From positions 60,833,814-60,897,813 of the forward strand of contig CM063107.1 in the NCBI GenBank assembly GCA_031841125.1: a stretch of 64,000 nt of DNA. Direction: 5' to 3'. Source of the stretch: Acanthococcus lagerstroemiae. Lineage: Eukaryota; Arthropoda; Insecta; Hemiptera; Eriococcidae. Position numbers and translations under genes: made by a program. The notes beneath the pieces were generated by a model. It was given only the letters and a program-made list of their open reading frames with translations, was not told the origin of the DNA and searched no databases. Shown piece by piece: positions 46,301 to 56,700 of the stretch (position 1 is the first letter of the stretch; each line of letters begins with the position of its first letter).

Positions 46301-47490
46301 CGAATTTTTGGGCGCCTCATGATGTCAACTTCAGTTCAAATTTTTATTTTGTCGAAATTTTGGATAAAATTCTCGTTTTTCATTGATTAGTTCCTCGAGT
46401 GACTAGATTTTTTTAATTGCCCTCAGTTTTCGTATCCCAGTTAATTTTGGAAACATTTGATGTCGAGTTGAGTTCAGTTTTTCCGCATTTCCAATTTTTT
46501 TTTTCAGTTTTCATTATAAATTATTAATTGTACTGCTGTTTTGTACAGTTCCTATAGACTCCGATTCCCGACTTCTCAGAGGTCAGCATATTTTGAAATC
46601 CAAAATGTTTGCCTTTTACTCCACCTTGCTATGCAAGTAGGAAGGTGGTATTGGCATGGGGGGGGGGGTGAACAATGACATTTGTTTTTCGAGCTAAATT
46701 AATATTTTCTATGAAGCCTGGTCAGAGCGGCTCCAGTATGTAGGCCGTTTTTGGCTTCCTGATATTCTAACATTTTGAAAGTTGTCCTGGTACGCTCCCC
46801 CAATCTCTCCAATGGACAATGAATGTAAACCTAGTTCACTTGGTTTCAGAAAGGAATGGAACAATGTTGGTTTGCCTTCTATAAAGTGAACTGAACGTGA
46901 ACGTTTGGAACGAATTCGAGTTCGTATTAGGTAAATCTTCAGAACAGAGCGGGGCACAAGTGTGCACATTTGACACTTGATTATAAACGCTTCTGAATTG
47001 ATTTTTATAAACTTTTTTTGCCTACTCTGATAGTTTGACCGTTCTAGTATTCTAGTCCTTTGTGAGGATGAAATGAACTTCACCCCAATACCCGATCTGC
47101 AAGGTCTGTCGCAGTTCTGACGGTCGACAGATATGAGACTTCTGTCAGTCGAAATCTGTCATTCTGTCAGAAGCTTCAGCCAGTCATAACAGTTATTTTA
47201 AGCTTTTGTCAAAAATGACAGGAAATTGCCAGAATATACCTATTCCAACGGTAGTCTAGCATTTTTCTGGCCTTTATCTGTAGGAAGTCTATAAAAAATG
47301 CTCCGACATTTCTGGCTGTTATCCAGCTATTTTCTGCACTTACTTGTCGCTATTCTGACATTTCTCTGACTGATTTCTGGCTATTATCGTGACTGTGTTT
47401 TATACTTTCCTGTCGCTATTCTGACATTTCTCTGACTAATTGCTGGTGGTCGTCCTGCCTTTTTCTGATCGTTTTCTGTGTGCAACTTGA
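43400..47490. other. Intergenic, no gene recognised
   Basis: Contains a decayed tandem array (45720-46480) and a stretch rich in TCTGACA/CTGTCA words (47100-47490), with a local ~67 bp direct repeat of GTCGCTATTCTGACATTTCT starting near 47345 and 47412. The 124-codon minus-strand frame at 46709-47083 has no recognisable domain. Otherwise featureless. Confidence 0.65.
45720..46480. repeat. Decayed tandem array, unit roughly 150-190 bp
   Basis: Repeated order of blocks: GACTACAATTTTCCATGAATC, an AGTTTTTGT/TTGTGAAT block, CTCATGATATC-like, AATTTTGTCAA, TTTTTGTCACAACT and CTCATTTTTT. At least four diverged passes are visible. No coding signal. Confidence 0.6.
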
Positions 47491-47502
47491 CTGTTCTGAC
47501 AT

Positions 47503-48394
47503 CAGGCCCGCGGCCAGCCATTTGCGGTAGGGGTGCTGACTGTTTACCGTCAGGGGGTTAAAGGATACACATAGTATGTAATGTGAAGATTTCTACAAGG
47601 CAGTGGTGTAGCCAAGGGGGCGAAGGAAGCAAATGCCTCTTAAGGCACCTGAAACTGAATGTGAAATATGTAAACATGAGTAATTTATCATTTTTTCGAA
47701 AAATTTTCGCTCGAGCTGTAATTTTACCTTCATTTGCATAAAATGGTCCTCTGATATCCGCGCAATTTTTAAAAAATACCTACATTTTCGACATTTTCCC
47801 CCTTGAAAATCTTTACCCCCTCCCCCTTGAAACATATTGAATTTGGCCTCGAAATTCATAGTCAAAACTGGTGATTCAACTTTTCCCAACAATTCATTGG
47901 GAAAAAAATTGAATATATCGCCTGAAAAAAAATTAGCACTTTTACAATGATCAAATCTTCGAACTTTTGTAAGTAAAAAAACTCTATTTCTGTGGATTTA
48001 TCAAGTTATCAGTTCTCAAATAGCCATTCTGGCATTTAGTCATCGATATTCAATGTGAACTGGATCGCGAGCCTACCGTGTTTGTGAATTGTAATGTGAC
48101 ACAAGAAAAAGGCCTGTGTGTCTGAAACTGTTGAATGGATACTTGGACTCTTTTCTTGTGATACGTCACGTATAAAGAACGACAAACATAGGATTCGTCT
48201 TCCTATCTTTCAAATCAAGATCAATGTTGCCAAGTTTATAAACATTAAAAGGTAGGGAAAAGAAAAGTTTTGAATAAAACTAGCCAGAAAAATGAAATTC
48301 GTTATTTTTATTCACGAAATTTTTCCAGGGGTGGGGCTCCGGCAAGTGCTAGGGGATGCTCGGCACCCCTAGCACTCCTCTGGCTACGGGCCTG
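47503..48394 (-). mobile_element. CAGGCCCGTAGCCAG-family hAT-like element, copy 1 (carries nested MITE)
   Basis: The ends CAGGCCCGCGGCCAG and CTGGCTACGGGCCTG are inverse; length 892 bp. The flanks TCTGACAT (47495-47502) and TCTGACGT (48395-48402) match 7 of 8, consistent with an aged hAT duplication. The whole element is the reverse complement of 53455-54367, including a second TIR element (CAGTGGTGTAGCCAAGG, from about 47601) at the same internal position. No transposase visible. Confidence 0.85.
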
Positions 48395-48410
48395 TCTGAC
48401 GTTAGTTAAT

Positions 48411-49095
48411 CAGGGTGTTTACTATAGTCATGAATGTCATAAAAGTCATAAAATTGTCATGTATTGATGTCAGTAGTCATGGAAGTCGTGAATTGAAGTC
48501 AGTGATCATGGAAATCATGAAAGTCATTTAAAAAGTCATGAATTCAATGGAGGAGTGATATTCCAAAATGGCCTCTGTCCACTTTTCAAAACCTTACAGT
48601 TGAATGAAATAATTTGGTACTCCGTTGTATACCATATATGTGCCACCAGTGATATTTGAGTTGTCTAGTAGAACACCTTACTAAATGTTGGTAGGTTGAC
48701 TGTGTAGGAATGTGGGTACATAATATGTCTTCACCAGATGGCACAATAAAATGAGCTTCGAAAAAAAAAATGAACGTAGGCCGTTTCGAAATATTGCTCC
48801 TCAATTGTATATTTAATTTTCTTTTCCCCAAAAATCGTGAATTCTGTACAAGTTCTTTTTTCTTGGGAGGGGGAGGGGGGAATAATAATAATAAAATCAT
48901 CTTCCTTTTTTTAATATGAACTCTGGAATATTAGCAAAGGAAGAAAGTGAACAAGTATCATGGAAAGGTCAAAATTAGTTTTTGTTTTTGCAATTTAGGA
49001 TCCCTAACATGAGTATTATGAGCCCATGAAAAAAGTCATGAAGAGGTTATGGAAAAGTCATGACTTTCTTAAATGTGTTTTTGGTAGAAACCCTG
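48411..49095. mobile_element. CAGGGTGTCTAC-family element, GTCATGAA subtype
   Basis: Starts CAGGGTGTTTACTATAGTCA and ends TTTTGGTAGAAACCCTG. The left subterminal region is a run of AAGTCATGAA/GTCATAAAA words to about 48545; the right has AAAAAGTCATGAAGAGG and AAAAGTCATGACTTTC (49028-49065). It begins only about 15 bp after the preceding element. No coding potential. Confidence 0.8.
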
Positions 49096-49551
49096 TTATA
49101 ATGCATATTGATGTTGGTACAACAGTTTTATGTGACTAATAAAAATAGGAAAACTCAAGATGAAAAATTAGAAATAATTATTTAAATTATTGTTATATCT
49201 TATCAAATAGTAATTAATCAACGTTGCATTCTTTAAAACGTTTCCATTCATTATTAATCCAGTTTGTACATAAAATACACCATTCTACATTCAATCCTAA
49301 ACCCCTGTCACTGTGCCCATAAATTTCTGACACATAATACGCAACACTATGCGTGTAGGTACATATAAAAGCACAATAAAAACGGTTGGCGCATTATTTG
49401 AAACACTTTTCATGTAGATTATAAATCGCTTGAACATAATAGATAGATTACATGAAACTACTGAACACCGTGGTTGGCACATGCTTAGAACATTGAAAAT
49501 GAAATACTATCCCAATACTAATTATTAGGTAACCTGGTACTACTGAACATC

Positions 49552-49686
49552 CAGGCGCGGATCCACAAAGGAGGGAGGAGAATCCTCCCTCCCCAACCGA
49601 AAAAAGGAAAAATCCGTGGGGAGGGGCAGCAAAAATTTTCCTTCTGCCATTTCCCTCCCCAAAATGGTTGTCTGGATCCGCGTCTG
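49552..49686. mobile_element. Short hAT-like MITE, CAGGCGCGGATCCA ends
   Basis: 135 bp; the left end CAGGCGCGGATCCA and right end TGGATCCGCGTCTG are inverse, with GAACATC immediately outside both (49545-49551 and 49687-49693), giving at least 7 bp of target duplication. The interior is a purine/pyrimidine-rich stretch (AGGGAGGAGAATCCTCCCTC). Confidence 0.82.
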
Positions 49687-49772
49687 GAACATCATGGTTG
49701 ATACATGTTTAGGACACACACACATTAAACATGAAATACTATTCTAGTACTGATAAAAATCAAAGTTTGCAG

Positions 49773-50005
49773 GTTTGGTGATTTTGATTTTGTTCTTTCT
49801 CTTGGTGATATTGAAGCTGCTAATGGCTTCGGAGGTAACAGTCGCTTTCCTACCTTCCACGGGGACTGAGGCCGTCTTGGAAGATCGGAGTTCGGCGAAT
49901 GGGCCGACATACACATATTACAGGTTATTTCTGTTGAGCTTGATCGTGACTGCACTTTGTATAGTCTGTTATCTGTGCTTGCTGTGTGCCCGCAAGCTTC
50001 CTTAG
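49773..50005 (+). CDS. Possible terminal exon of a two-transmembrane protein
   Basis: Follows a TTTGCAG acceptor and stays open to TAG at 50003-50005. It reads a hydrophobic segment (LVILILFFLLVILKLLM), then a polar loop of about 35 residues (ASEVTVAFLPSTGTEAVLED), then a second hydrophobic helix (LFLLSLIVTALCIVCYLCLL) ending CARKLP. This has the look of a small membrane protein's C-terminus. No upstream exon, start codon or poly(A) signal was identified, and I do not recognise the family. It could also be chance, since hydrophobic frames are common in T-rich DNA. Confidence 0.25.
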
Positions 50006-50228
50006 TTTAACCGAATAATCCATTGTTGGGTTCTTCGTTGGCTTGTTACCATTTTTCGCGGGAAGCAGGATCGGGGGATTTTATAAAACTTCTGCTTTTG
50101 TTTATTCACTCTTTCTCTTTGATTTGTCCTTGAATTCGTTCTGAATTTCCTGAAGGTGGTCGAAGCCTTCGATTTCTACTACTCGAGATTTCTCATTTTC
50201 TCGCATTAGCACTCTACCTACACTTAAA

Positions 50229-50526
50229 TTAATTTCACGTGTTCTGGGTGTTTCAGCGTCTCCTTCGCTGTCTTCAGCAGCTCTTCAGTTTCTTTTCTCA
50301 GATTCTCGCTGATATATGTACGTTCACCTCAGTTTTGCCCAATGTCGAATCCATGGAGTTCCCTTCGACCCTCTACAATCATCCTCATTTTCTTGTCGCA
50401 GTTATTCATCCGAACTACTGTTGTTAGTGCTTCTCCCTGATTGGATAGGCGGTCCTCCATGCATATATCATAGTCTAGAATTTCGACGCCCAGCTTGTCG
50501 CCGAGTTTCATGATTTTTTTCAACAA
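50229..50526 (-). pseudogene. Non-LTR retrotransposon ORF1p-like fragment
   Basis: On the minus strand from 50526: LKKIMKLGDKLGVEILDYDI, then RLSNQGEALTTVVRM, KKMRMIVEGRRELHGFDIGQ, one in-frame TGA, then TYISENLRKETEELLKTAKE. The order (helix, RRM-like strands with a basic region, then a Y-I-x-E-N-L helix) resembles the RNA-binding ORF1 proteins of insect LINEs. The TGA near 50329 breaks it. Parent element not identified; it may or may not be related to the RT fragment at 32480. Confidence 0.55.
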
Positions 50527-50597
50527 AATACAATTATAAAAAAAAGTTGGTAACGTTGCTTACGATCGCCATAGTGTTTTGCCCTGCCTTCCTCTAA

Positions 50598-50826
50598 GGG
50601 TTTTGAGGGGCCTGTCTTCTTTCTAATTTGCTCTCCACCCGAGTCCTGAAATCTGCCTTTTCGAGCATTACTTCGAAGACGTCGGGGAGGCTGTTAGGGC
50701 TGTCTTATCCCTCTTCCCTTCTGTCCGAAAAACCGGCCTAGGTCGAAAATTCTGGCGAGTTGCTACGTAGGCTCGAACCCGGGACCTCCGGATTCTGAGA
50801 CCAACGCGCTATCTATTCGGCCAACC
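50598..50826 (-). mobile_element. tRNA-derived SINE, most complete copy
   Basis: On the minus strand: a head GGTTGGCCGAATAGATAGCG, then box B GGGTTCGAGCC, then the body GGCGAGTTGCTACG inverse, CCTAGGCCGGTTTTTCGGAC, the CAGCCTCCCCGACGTC block, and a 3' portion AGAGCAAATTAGAAAGAAGA. At about 230 bp it covers head and body and can serve as the reference for the copies at 16216, 22251 and 31420. Confidence 0.85.
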
Positions 50827-51216
50827 GCATGAAATAGTAAATCGTAAAAAGTTTTAATGATCTTGAACAAAAGTCTGAAGAGTTTTTATAATGCTTACGG
50901 CGAGTCTGTACTAGTGCTCAGCGGGAAAGATGTGCGTGAAAGAAATGCGGGAATAAAAAATGAAGACGCTGAATGGCATGAGAAAAACTGGGAAGACATA
51001 CAGTAAATGAAGACAATGAAGATAAAATTTTAAATAGAGGTCGTTAAGTCTTGAAAAGTTAAGGAAATTTCCTCTGCTGGACGTTTCAGTTTCGTAGTAG
51101 AAAACGCGGTTGACTGAACATGGTGGTCAGGTGGTCTGACAAACTGAGACTTTCTACATTGTGATTAGAAAATATAAGAAGAGAAAGCGTACCTAAGAAA
51201 GAAACATGGTGGTCAG

Positions 51217-51312
51217 ATGCCAGATGAAGATGACCTCGACGTTGGTTGTACAACAGTCATCGAGGGTACGGAAATACCTATCTATGAAATGCTAAAGAAA
51301 AAGAAAAAACAG
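51217..51312 (+). CDS. Weak candidate coding fragment, unknown
   Basis: ATG at 51217 opens MPDEDDLDVGCTTVIEGTEI then PIYEMLKKKKKQ, which reads like ordinary protein. The frame then runs into a repeated TGATATTGATTGGGTTT block (two units, about 51310-51470), so any gene is truncated. No homologue recognised. Confidence 0.15.
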
Positions 51313-51512
51313 CTGATATTGATTGGGTTTTTCTCCACTGTATGTATGACATTTTTCGTCCCAGCAGTTTTTTTTTTAATTTTTTGGTCATTTGTGGAAA
51401 CCAATACTGATTGGGTTTCTCCTCCATTGTATAACAATTTTCACCCTAGTAGTTTTTTTTTAAATTTTTCAGTCATCAATTACGTATTGTAAAAACTGAT
51501 ATTGATTGAGGT

Positions 51513-52125
51513 CAGAGGCGAAACTTGACTTTCAGTTTGGGGAGGGGGGTTGGAGAAGGAAAATTTGTCGACAAATATTTTTTGAAAACTAAAAATTCGC
51601 TGACAAAACATTTTAAAAATTTGAAAATTTTCCGATTTTTCAATCAAAATATTTCTTAATTGAAAAAATAATAATAATAAAACAGAAGCAAAATATGGGC
51701 CCGGGGACTAATTTTTGAGAACGTCCTTGTTCCTTCAAAAAAAGTCTGTTTTTTTCTACTCTTTATTTTTCTTCCTTCCTTCGTTCCTATTTTTACCTTA
51801 TTTTTGAAGCGCCTTTTTTATAGTGAGCGCCGCCTGAGACATTCTCCTTCCTCGGTCTTGTGCAAACATACACCATCCGAGAGCTTCATTTGATGCTATG
51901 ATAGTAAAATTCTTTTGACCCATCGAGACCTTCTCCTCCAACTTATGTAGAACTTTTAGGACTCTTTCAGACTTCTCTGAGACTTTAAAGATCTTCCGAA
52001 TTAGTTCAAGACTTTTTCAGGCTTCATTAAAACATTATACCTTAAAAAATGAAAAATTCAAATGAACAGTTTCAAAATTTGCAGACTGTCGAATTATTGT
52101 CCCCCCCCCCATAGTTTCATCCCTG
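51513..52125 (+). mobile_element. Left copy of CAGRGGCGAAACT MITE in compound unit
   Basis: Shares with 54614-54877 the blocks CGAAACTTGACTTTCAGTTT, GACAAATATTTTTTGAAAAC, AATCAAAATATTT and AACAGTTTCAAAATTTGC. It is longer because about 350 bp (near 51680-52030) interrupts it, including an AGACTTC/GACTC-rich piece (51950-52040). Confidence 0.75.
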
Positions 52126-52228
52126 CAAATGCAGATTGGAACCTTATCCCCCAAGCACTCACATTTGCGCACATGAGCATACCCTAGTCTGGGAGGGTGA
52201 GCTGGAAGGATATTAGGAATACTTGAGA

Positions 52229-52993
52229 TAGTGATATTAAAGGAGCGGATTTTTTGTGATCCGGATTTTTTGGATCCGGAATTCTCTTGATCCGGAGAAA
52301 TTAAGCAAAATCCGGATCATATCCGGAGCTCCGGTTCAAATTTGCATTTTTTCCCATTACAAAAATTATTGAATTAAATCATTGAAATTGAAAGCGAGTG
52401 AGTGATGACTGCTGAGCGTGTTTCTAAAGCCTCTATGTGCAAAATAAAATGGAAAATGGAATGACTCGTACCAGTACATGTAGTATACAGCCTAATCCCT
52501 GGAGAGGTGAATTTATTTTCTAAATTAAAATTTCTTCTGTGTTAAATAAAATATAAAATAAATCATTACAAAGTAGGCAGCAATACAATTCATTCCTGTT
52601 TTTTTCTGCCGAGAGCTCTATAGTCGATACTCGATAGTCGAAAGTCGAAACTGAAACTAACAAGTCAAGTAATAACAACATGAGCATGACGACATGACTC
52701 ATGAGAACAACAACAAAGCACGTAGAGCACACGCACACATATCTCACGTCTGCTGTGATGTGATGTGAAGTGATACGCCCTTAAGATTAAGAATGTCTTG
52801 GGAAAAGACCGTAATGTGTATGAGCTTTAGGTCCTTTTTCCAGGACATTCTCGAATCCTGTATCATGGGCACATAGCAGACGTATTAGCTTATTAGTAAA
52901 CTTCCGGAGCTCTAGCTGAAACCGGAGTTTTCATGCTCCGGAGCAAGAAGATCCGGAGAAAATCCGCGATCCGGAGATCCGTTTAACATCACT
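52229..52993. mobile_element. hAT-like element with perfect 8 bp TSD ACTTGAGA
   Basis: ACTTGAGA occurs at 52221-52228 and 52994-53001. The ends AGTGATATTAAAGGAGCGGA and GATCCGTTTAACATCACT are inverse. Both subterminal regions are packed with ATCCGGA/TCCGGAT words in both orientations, a typical arrangement for transposase-binding repeats. Length about 765 bp. The 75-codon frame inside has no transposase motif. Confidence 0.85.
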
Positions 52994-53454
52994 ACTTGAG
53001 AGGAACACACAACTTTCTTTCCACATTAAGGTGGTTGTTATTTATTCTTGGTGATCTTTTTTTTTTTCTGAATTTCCTCTGATTCGTCTCCTAAATTGAT
53101 TCCAATGAAATCAATTTTAAAAAATTACAAAGTTTTAGGTCGATCGGATTTAAGGGAATTCGTGCCATAAGCTCCCTTTCGTTCTTATGGGAAAAACACA
53201 TGGAGTTTTGACTTTTGTTCCAGACTAAATTTCCCTCCTATATTCACCAGGACCAAAAAGTACGTAAATTAAATAATAGAATATTTACTATCAGATTCAG
53301 CTTGTGACATTGGAAATTGAGTATTTTGCTTTAAACTTCTAGATAGCCCCGTAGCCAGGGGAGGGGGGAAGCTGGGACTAAGCCCCCTCTAAAGGTATCT
53401 TGAGCCCCCTCCCACAGGTAGAGATACCACAATTTAAACAAATCAGCATGACGC

Positions 53455-54367
53455 CAGGCCCCTAGTCAGAGTGGTGCTAGGGGGTACTGAGCAGCCCCTA
53501 ACGCTTGCCGGAGCGCCTCCCCCGGCAAAATTTTGTGAATAAAAATAACGAATTCCTTCTATTTTTATCGCTAGTTTTTGTTCAAAACTTATCGTTTCAA
53601 TACATTTTAATGTTTATAAACTGGTCAACACTGATTTTGCTTTGAAAGATAGAAGAATTGTATGTTTGTCGTTCTTTATATGTGACGTGTCACAAGAAAA
53701 GGGCCCGAGTGTCCATCCGCACTGGCCTTTTTTCTTGTGTCACATTACAATATTCACAAACACAGTGGTAGGCTCGGGATCCAGTTCACATTGAATATCG
53801 ATGGCTAAATGCCTGAATGGCCGTTCGAGAACTGACAACTTGATAAGTCCGCAGAAATAGAGTTTTTTTACTTCTAAAAGTTCGAAAATTTGATCGTTCT
53901 AAGTGTTAATTCTTTCTTTCACACGATCTATCAATTTTTTTCTCAATGGGTTGTCGGTAAGTTGAATCACCAGTCTTGATTTTGAATTTTGAGACAATTC
54001 AATCAGTGGCGTAGCCATTTCCCCCGGGGGGGGGGGCAAAGTAAGATTTTCAAGGGAGATAAAGTCGAAAATTGAAGTATTTTTTTATAATCGTCGATAT
54101 TAGAGGACTATTGTATGAAAATGAAGGTAAAATTATACTACTCGAGCGAAAATTTTTCGAATTAACGTGTTTTAAAGCGAAAAATTGCTCATTTCTGCAT
54201 ATTTTACATTCTATTTCAGGTGCCTTGGAGAGCATTCGCCCCCTTTGCTCCCCTGGCGGTACCACTGCCTCGTAAAACTCTTCACATTATATACTATGTG
54301 TATCCTCAAGCCCCCGCCCCGGTAATCAGTCAGCTCCACCTACCGCAGATGGCTGGCTACGGGCCTG
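53455..54367 (+). mobile_element. CAGGCCCGTAGCCAG-family hAT-like element, copy 2 (carries nested MITE)
   Basis: The ends are CAGGCCCCTAGTCAG and TGGCTGGCTACGGGCCTG. Over about 900 bp it is the reverse complement of 47503-48394: TTGCCGGAGCGCC, CACAAGAAAAGGGCCCGAGT and GAGAACTGACAACTTGATAA all have inverse counterparts. It includes the nested CAGTGGCGTAGCC element at 54004-54271. I found no target duplication at its borders. Confidence 0.82.
54004..54271 (+). mobile_element. CAGTGGCGTAGCC MITE nested in larger element
   Basis: The left end is CAGTGGCGTAGCC; the right end, GGCGGTACCACTG, is its decayed inverse. Internal order: G-run, GATTTTCAAGGGAGA, AAAGTCGAAAATTG, AGAGGACTATTGTATGAAAA, CGAAAAATTGCTCATTT. 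Same sequence at 56701-56967 and, inverted and more decayed, within 47600-47890. Confidence 0.82.
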
Positions 54368-54613
54368 CTTTTAGGTTTTTTTAAAATGTTCAACTTTCTT
54401 AAATTTTAGGCTGTAGGTCAAACAGAGAATATAGTAAGAACAGAATAGTCATTGAAATTCGAAATTCAACTTTTGCTACCAACCTTCAGATTTTCGAAAT
54501 GTCTTCCACGTCTCAGCTTTGCTTCAACCTTTCAGATAACGTTCGATACTCAGCTTGAAACCTTCGGCTTTCGACTGACTAGTCTCTGATAAGAGTCTCG
54601 GGTACTCCATTTT

Positions 54614-54877
54614 CAGAAACGAAATTTGACTTTCAGTGTGGGGAGGTGAAGAAGAAAAGTTTTGCTGACAAATATTTTTGAAAACTAAAAATTTTCTGAC
54701 AAAATCTTCTAAAAATTTGAAATTTGCCGATTTTTTAATCAAAATATTTTGTAATTGAAAAATAAAAAAATAAATATTTATAAAAAATGAAACATTCAAA
54801 TGAACTGTTCCAAAATTTGCCGACTACCAAATTATTGGGGGTGTTTCAACCCCCACACCCCTATAGTTTCGCCCCTG
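54614..54877 (+). mobile_element. Right copy of CAGRGGCGAAACT MITE in compound unit
   Basis: 264 bp with the left end CAGAAACGAAATTTGAC and right end CTATAGTTTCGCCCCTG. Only the right side is bordered by ATTGAGGT (54878-54885); the matching duplicate lies 3.4 kb away at 51505-51512. Confidence 0.78.
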
Positions 54878-55079
54878 ATTGAGGTTCTCTCCATTGTACG
54901 ACGTTTTTTTTTAATTTTTTGGTTTTTAAGTGCATCTAGAACCTATCATCTTTTTAGCTCATTTGTTAAGATTTGAAATGTAAATCAGATGTGGGTACGA
55001 GAAAGCTGTCTTTGGTCTCGATTCTGCCTTCCCTTCCTGAAAAACTATAGTTTAGCTGTGGGTCTGAGCACTGGCGACA

Positions 55080-56420
55080 TCAGGTGGTGTGCACAGTGTG
55101 CACTGGCACACCTGTTCGGATCACGAAAAAAAAAGTGGTTTACCACATTGTCATACTTTGCATATTGAATCTTTCATTAGGAATTACTATTCATTCCTTT
55201 GAATTTTCTTATCCCTCAATCCGGGTGACAAGCTCCGTGGGGGTTAATGCCTGTATTTTTCCACCGTCCGCAGGATCCCCAAAAAGAAAAACAAAAATTA
55301 AGATTGTCCCATTGTTAAATATTACCTCTTTTTCTACATTAGGGGCAAAAAGTCTTTATTTCAACCGTCAAGGGTTAGCAGGAAAGGGAAGATTACACAA
55401 ACTCGAATTAGCATTGGAAAAAATAAAATGAAAAATTGCGCAAGCTGTTGCTTTTTCGTACTAGAAAGGTATAGCCTGATGGATACCGCGTATACCACAA
55501 TAGGCTTAGCCTATAAATACCTTATGACTAGGGATGCAAATTATATGAAAATGCATATAATTTTTGAAGCAGCATATCCGATATCTGACCAATTTGCTTC
55601 ACGTTTCAAGTCCTACTGAGCCTGTATACCAAAATTATAAATGCATATTTTTGCATATTTCAGAATAAATGCATATTTGATGCATAAATGCATATTTCCC
55701 TTCATATTCAGCTGTGAACATGTTTTCCTCTTTTTTTGTAGAATTTTCAAGTATAAAATACTCAAGCATCAACAAAAAGTTTAAACTTCGTAATTTTATC
55801 GCTGTGGGTAGTTCTCTACTTCTTTAGTACTTTTTAAGCAGCTACCAGGTCTCAGCTTGCTAGTTGGTTTCTTAAATCACAGAATTTATAATGTGAATGT
55901 ACGCTCCCCTTACTTCTTGTGACGCGGAGCGTTCTTTTAGCATGTTCAAATCCTTATACCGAGACAATCAAGAACGGTTTTCATTTGACAATTTATATAA
56001 ATACATCTTCGTTACATGCAATAAAAGTTGATTGTGATTAAAATTAGGCATTAAGAGGAAAACATTGTTAGTCATTTTTTTATTTTATTTTATGTGACCT
56101 GGCAGAATTATGATATTATATGCATATTTTTACTGCATATTTCCAAAATAAATGCATATATTTACATATTTAAGAAAAATAAATGCATATTTAAAATAAA
56201 AAAAGTACATATAATTTGCATCCCTACTTATGACACCGTCAGTAACTCAGGTGGCATGTGAGAGGAGTTTTTCCCAGTTACGTTTAGTCAAAAATCGTTT
56301 AAGGACCACCATGACACAAGAAAAGCTATCGAGTTTCGATGTGAACCAGAAATTTTGAAATCAATTTTTGATGATGACATCGATCTTGTGGCCCAAAAAT
56401 CTAAATTACAAACAAATTAT
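55080..56420 (+). pseudogene. hAT transposase remnant (C-terminal dimerisation region), interrupted
   Basis: The left part reads to LMDTAYTTIGLAYKYLMT at 55528. After the inserted element (55529-56226) it resumes with PSVTQVACERSFSQLRLVKN and RLRTTMTQEKLSSF, the hATC dimerisation motif. A frameshift near 56339 follows, then CEPEILKSIFDDDIDLVAQK to a TAA near 56422. The C-E-R-S-F-S-x-L-x-L-x-K-N-x-L-R core is diagnostic of hAT (ZMYM/Kobuta-like) transposases. The 5' part (55084-55431) has no clear zinc finger or catalytic residues; a GTGTGCAC-rich inverted stretch near 55080-55118 may be its terminal repeat. Dead: insertion, frameshift and missing catalytic core. Confidence 0.82.
55529..56226 (+). 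mobile_element. hAT element inserted into another hAT; 8 bp TSD CTTATGAC
   Basis: 698 bp with perfect inverted ends TAGGGATGCAAATTATATG and CATATAATTTGCATCCCTA, flanked by CTTATGAC at 55521-55528 and 56227-56234. AAATGCATAT-like words are repeated near both ends. About 55900-56030 encodes a separate hATC fragment (APLTSCDAERSFSMFKSLYR then DNLYKYIFVTCN, stop), so this is an internally deleted derivative of an autonomous hAT that keeps only the last ~45 codons. Confidence 0.92.
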
Positions 56421-56477
56421 TAATGTAATAGTCTACACTATTTACTTGAATTAAAAAAAAAAGTTTGCTTTCAGTTT

Positions 56478-56700
56478 ATGATAATTTTTTCAAAGAGACC
56501 AACTTTTTACTGCGTTCTTCAATTGTTTAATTCTACGGAGATAGCTTCCTATAAACAAAAATATCGAGAGGTGCTGGCTCCTGTGTCAAGGTATGCCCGG
56601 GAAAATTTGAAGCCCCAGTCAGCCCCTGAAGATGAGGTATCATATGTTTCAAAAGTAGCACACTTGATCAAAACGTCTGGCGTCGTCAGTGGGTCTGACG
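56478..56700 (+). other. Open fragment of unknown origin before a MITE
   Basis: The frame STEIASYKQKYREVLAPVSR then YARENLKPQSAPEDEVSYVS reads like protein and is cut off by the MITE at 56701. There is a GAG|GTATCA donor-like site inside. It may be a fossil of a transposon ORF or a host exon; I recognise no family. Confidence 0.15.

Larger units (their letters stand above)
51505..54885. mobile_element. Compound hAT-like unit, 3.4 kb, with 8 bp TSD at its outer ends
   Basis: ATTGAGGT flanks 51513-54877 on both sides (51505-51512 and 54878-54885). The outer ends CAGAGGCGAAACT and AGTTTCGCCCCTG are inverse with one mismatch. Two copies of one MITE-like sequence in direct orientation occupy the ends: 51513-52125 (expanded by an insertion) and 54614-54877. 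Their inner ends (AGTTTCATCCCTG and CAGAAACGAAAT) are more decayed and have no matching duplications. Between them lie two other elements (52229-52993 and 53455-54367). No transposase seen. Confidence 0.7.
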
